Of a DNA stretch of 64,000 bases, positions 61,501-64,000 are shown in pieces. Below the pieces are notes generated by a model. That model had not been told where the DNA came from and made no database searches. It saw only the letters and a program-made list of their open reading frames with translations. The position numbers and the translations under genes are program-made. Position 1 is the stretch's first letter; every line of letters starts with the position of its first letter. Source of the stretch: Cheilinus undulatus (taxonomy: Eukaryota; Chordata; Actinopteri; Labriformes; Labridae); the NCBI RefSeq assembly GCF_018320785.1, contig NC_054882.1, positions 23,626,719-23,690,718 of the forward strand, written 5' to 3'.

Positions 61501-63079
61501 ACTCTTGACTCATGTGACTTTTCCCGGAGAAACAATGACTAAAACTCTGACCATCCGGAATATTTGGCACTCTTGATTTTCCAGGAGATCTAAACTGTCT
61601 GTGGCTTTTAAACGCAGAGGGAAAAAGCTCGTAAGGAATCCTTGCTCCATACAAATCCCATTTTGAAAGGAGTAAGGAGTGATAGTGCACCTCAGTATTG
61701 CATTACTGCCCAGGGTCTGAGGAGTCCGGCTCTAGTGGTGGTAGAGGAGGAGGCGGAGGCGGAGAGAGAGCCCACATCTTGAAATAATCTGGCCCCCCGG
61801 GCTGCTCGGGTTAAAGGAGGAGGCGCGGCGCAATGTGGTAGAGATATTAGAGAAACCCGAGAGCCGCTCATCAGACAGCTCATTTACTGAAGCACTGAGC
61901 TTTTACACACAGACAGGGAGCATGAAGAACCGGGCTCAAGTGGGCTAAGTGTCCACTGTAGATACAGAGAATCATTTAGGCTGGAGGAGACGCTAACTCA
62001 ATCAGGTTTACACCGTAAGAGACGCGTAAAACCAAAGCGTGATAATGCATTTAAAATATACTAAAAGAAACAGAATTTTAATATGCTGCTATGGCTCAAT
62101 AGGGTTTTTTATTATCACCTTTTTTTATTATCATTTTCAGAGTTATGATGATAAATTAAGACGAAAGTGGAATATGGTAAATTAGCTCTAAAATCTGGCA
62201 GGTTTGGATTATCCTTGCCTGTTTCCGGTCTATCATTTTTTTAATTTACGTTGAGGAAAAACAGTCAGGCTATTCTGAGGAAATGTTCACGTTGAGCCAA
62301 ATATTAAAAAAAAGAGAGGACGTATGACGTCACGTGATTAGCTGCTGTAGATTACAATCCAAATTACGCACCACGTGAGTGCTCTGAAATATTTTATACA
62401 ACCATAAAAATGTCTTTTACACTCGTATCTATATGCCTTCATTCTCCTGTCCAATCAGGCTCTATCTGCCATCAGTTCAGGGTCTGTCTGCTTTTTCAGC
62501 TGTCACTCAGAGAAAAACATAAAGTTCAAAGCATTTTATCTTTACAGTAAAAATCCTCCAGCAAAGTGGTCATCTTCTCAGAGCATTCCCTGTGAATTTG
62601 TTGGAGTTAGAAGATTTATTTCCCAGGTCACATCTCCATCTTCCCTTCAACATACTGAGAGGAGGATGAGGGGCGTTAGTTTCAGACTCTAGTGCAGATA
62701 AAGAAATGTGATCTATATGGCTCAAACCAACAACTGCCCCACCAAGAAGCAGTGTGTCGCACAGAACTCATTTACTAATGGATTGGTTTAGAGTTTCACC
62801 CACCAGAAAAACACTGGAGCCAGTGCGGTGCCCGTCTAATCCCTGAAATATAAATGTGCATGGGCTGCAGGCTGGAGGGAGCCCTGCAAAAAAAAAAAAA
62901 AAGAAAAACGCGTGGTGATGAACATGAAATAAATAAAAAAGGGCCTTTAATTTCAGAACTATGAAGGAAAGAAATTGGTAATTTGGATGTGTTCAAAAAC
63001 GCTGGAAACAAAATTTGAAATTGTGTGCTAATCTGAACAAAAAGGATTTTTTTTAAATTTGGTATTTCTTGCCTCTCTC

Positions 63080-63101
63080 CCTCTCTCTCTCTCTCTCTCT
63101 C
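63080..63101 (+). repeat. (CT)n microsatellite
   Basis: An uninterrupted CT dinucleotide run, preceded by CCTCTCTCC. Confidence 0.9.
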
Positions 63102-63207
63102 CCAAGCACACTAGCAAAAACTTAAGTGGCTGATTTCCTGCTGGTGGTCTGTATGTCCCAGGACACGTTTAGCAGGTAGTGTAGTAAAGCTTTCTCATAT
63201 AAAAGCC

Positions 63208-63223
63208 GTGCGTAATTACGCAC
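63208..63223. promoter_or_regulatory. Perfect 16-bp palindrome around a TAATTA homeodomain core
   Basis: GTGCGTAATTACGCAC is its own reverse complement. TAATTA is the core recognised by many Q50 homeodomain proteins, and the palindrome extends five bases on each side of it, to GTGCG and CGCAC. More TTAAT/AATTA sites follow within 130 bp. Confidence 0.5.
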
Positions 63224-64000
63224 ACGTAGACACCTATCATAGTAGCTTATTAAATTATATCGCCTCATAAAATAAACGGCTTGGTTAATTAATAGAAGGT
63301 GGGTTAACAACAAAATGTTCAGTCTGTGTGTAATTAAGGAGGTGGGCGTCAACCAAGATCAGCTGTGAGGGTAAATAGACCCCCAGGTAGAAGAAAATCT
63401 GGAAAATGATTTGAAAAATCATAGTTCTCCTATCGTGGAGGGTTTTGTTATTCCGTTGTTTTGCTCTGTTTTTTTGTAAGACAGTCATGATGATGCTGTA
63501 GCCTCTAAACTTGTGCAACTGATTAAAAAAAAGTTTGTTGTTTTGTGGGTTCATCCTCCACTGACTGTGATTACTGATAACGCGGTGGGAGATGCCCTGT
63601 GTGGTTCGTCCCACGTGGCAGACTTGAAAGCATAGTCCCCACCAGCAGAAGATGTATATTCACAGCATGTTAATACTGCTTTTTACGGGGTCTGTAATAA
63701 TTGATTAGTGTTTAGGTGCTGCTCTGCTCCCTCAGCTGCAGCGCGAGAGGGACTGTGGGGGCGGGAGGTGCATGGGAGCGCTCCTATTTCAGCCCCTGAC
63801 GCACTGCCTCTGGGGAGGAAACGGAGCCGCAAACTCAGTCCTGCTCTGCTGTACGCGGTGCAGGGCAGAGGGAGAGCCAATCACCGAAACGCACAGGCTC
63901 CCTTTAAGCCTGACATATCTCCAACAGGAACAAATTGTCCCAACAATCAACATCCCAATCTGCTGCGCGCATCAGGGGCCGGAGAGGAGCCTGAGAGCCT

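Larger units (their letters stand above)
58561..63999. promoter_or_regulatory. Repeat-poor six4-six1 flank, candidate regulatory region
   Basis: I recognise no transposon in these 5.4 kb, unlike everything to the left of 49 kb. Clusters of homeodomain (TAATTA), E-box (CACGTG), CRE (TGACGTCA) and a MEF3-like SIX site (TCAGGTTT at 62002-62009) occur. GC-rich islands lie at about 61690-61870 and 63715-63890. No SIX1 coding sequence appears before the window ends. Regulatory function is inferred from position and composition only. Confidence 0.4.

Noticed and set aside
63700..64000. First exon of six1
   Set aside because: No SIX-domain coding sequence or suitable ATG in the last 300 bp; at most this is promoter or 5' UTR, which I cannot show.
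1..64000. CRISPR arrays, operons, tRNA or rRNA genes, endogenous viral genes
   Set aside because: No regularly spaced identical repeats, no full tRNA cloverleaf (only SINE-embedded tRNA-like heads) and no retroviral gag/pol/env-like frames were recognised.

Overview
The window reads as one gene-sparse stretch of a teleost fish genome. The vertebrate signs are short GT-AG exons in long introns, and the abundance of old Tc1-like and hAT-like DNA transposons, tRNA-derived SINEs and an L2-type LINE points to a teleost. Species cannot be named from sequence alone; a percomorph is my guess.

Two protein-coding genes are supported, in divergent orientation. mnat1 (MAT1, the RING-finger assembly factor of CDK-activating kinase/TFIIH) is on the minus strand. 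Its start codon is at 49131 and seven coding exons run leftwards to 17328. The last exon expected from the family, encoding about 38 residues, was not found between 1 and 17327. six4 (SIX-class homeobox transcription factor) is on the plus strand in three coding exons, 50648-51381, 52882-53588 and 55218-55783, giving a 668-residue protein; a polyadenylation signal lies at 57606. The two start codons are 1.5 kb apart, so the interval must hold both promoters. The mnat1-six4 adjacency and divergent orientation match the vertebrate SIX6/SIX1/SIX4/MNAT1 cluster, and six1 is expected just beyond the right edge.

Layout. 1-17327: no gene seen; either mnat1 intron 7 or downstream flank, with Tc1 relics (851-1858, 11206-12728), a hAT-type element with an 8-bp target duplication (4713-5425), a SINE and a 65-bp near-perfect palindrome. 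17328-49131: mnat1, with introns packed with Tc1-like copies (28788, 34577, 38698, 42830), hAT-like elements (27921, 38178 and a three-level nest at 47371-48632), an L2 LINE fragment and a long foldback repeat (about 32650-32882). 49132-50647: shared promoter interval. 50648-57630: six4 with a 1.8-kb 3' UTR. 57631-64000: almost repeat-free flank with compact homeodomain/E-box/CRE-like clusters, plausible six4/six1 regulatory sequence.

The genes are linked by position rather than pathway: mnat1 is a housekeeping transcription/cell-cycle factor and six4 a developmental regulator. I see no bacterial-style operon, CRISPR array, viral gene or new multi-gene system. The items most worth a second look are the nested hAT-like insertions, the long foldback, the near-complete Tc1 transposase relic, the palindromic homeodomain site, the SUMO-type motifs of SIX4 and the missing last mnat1 exon.
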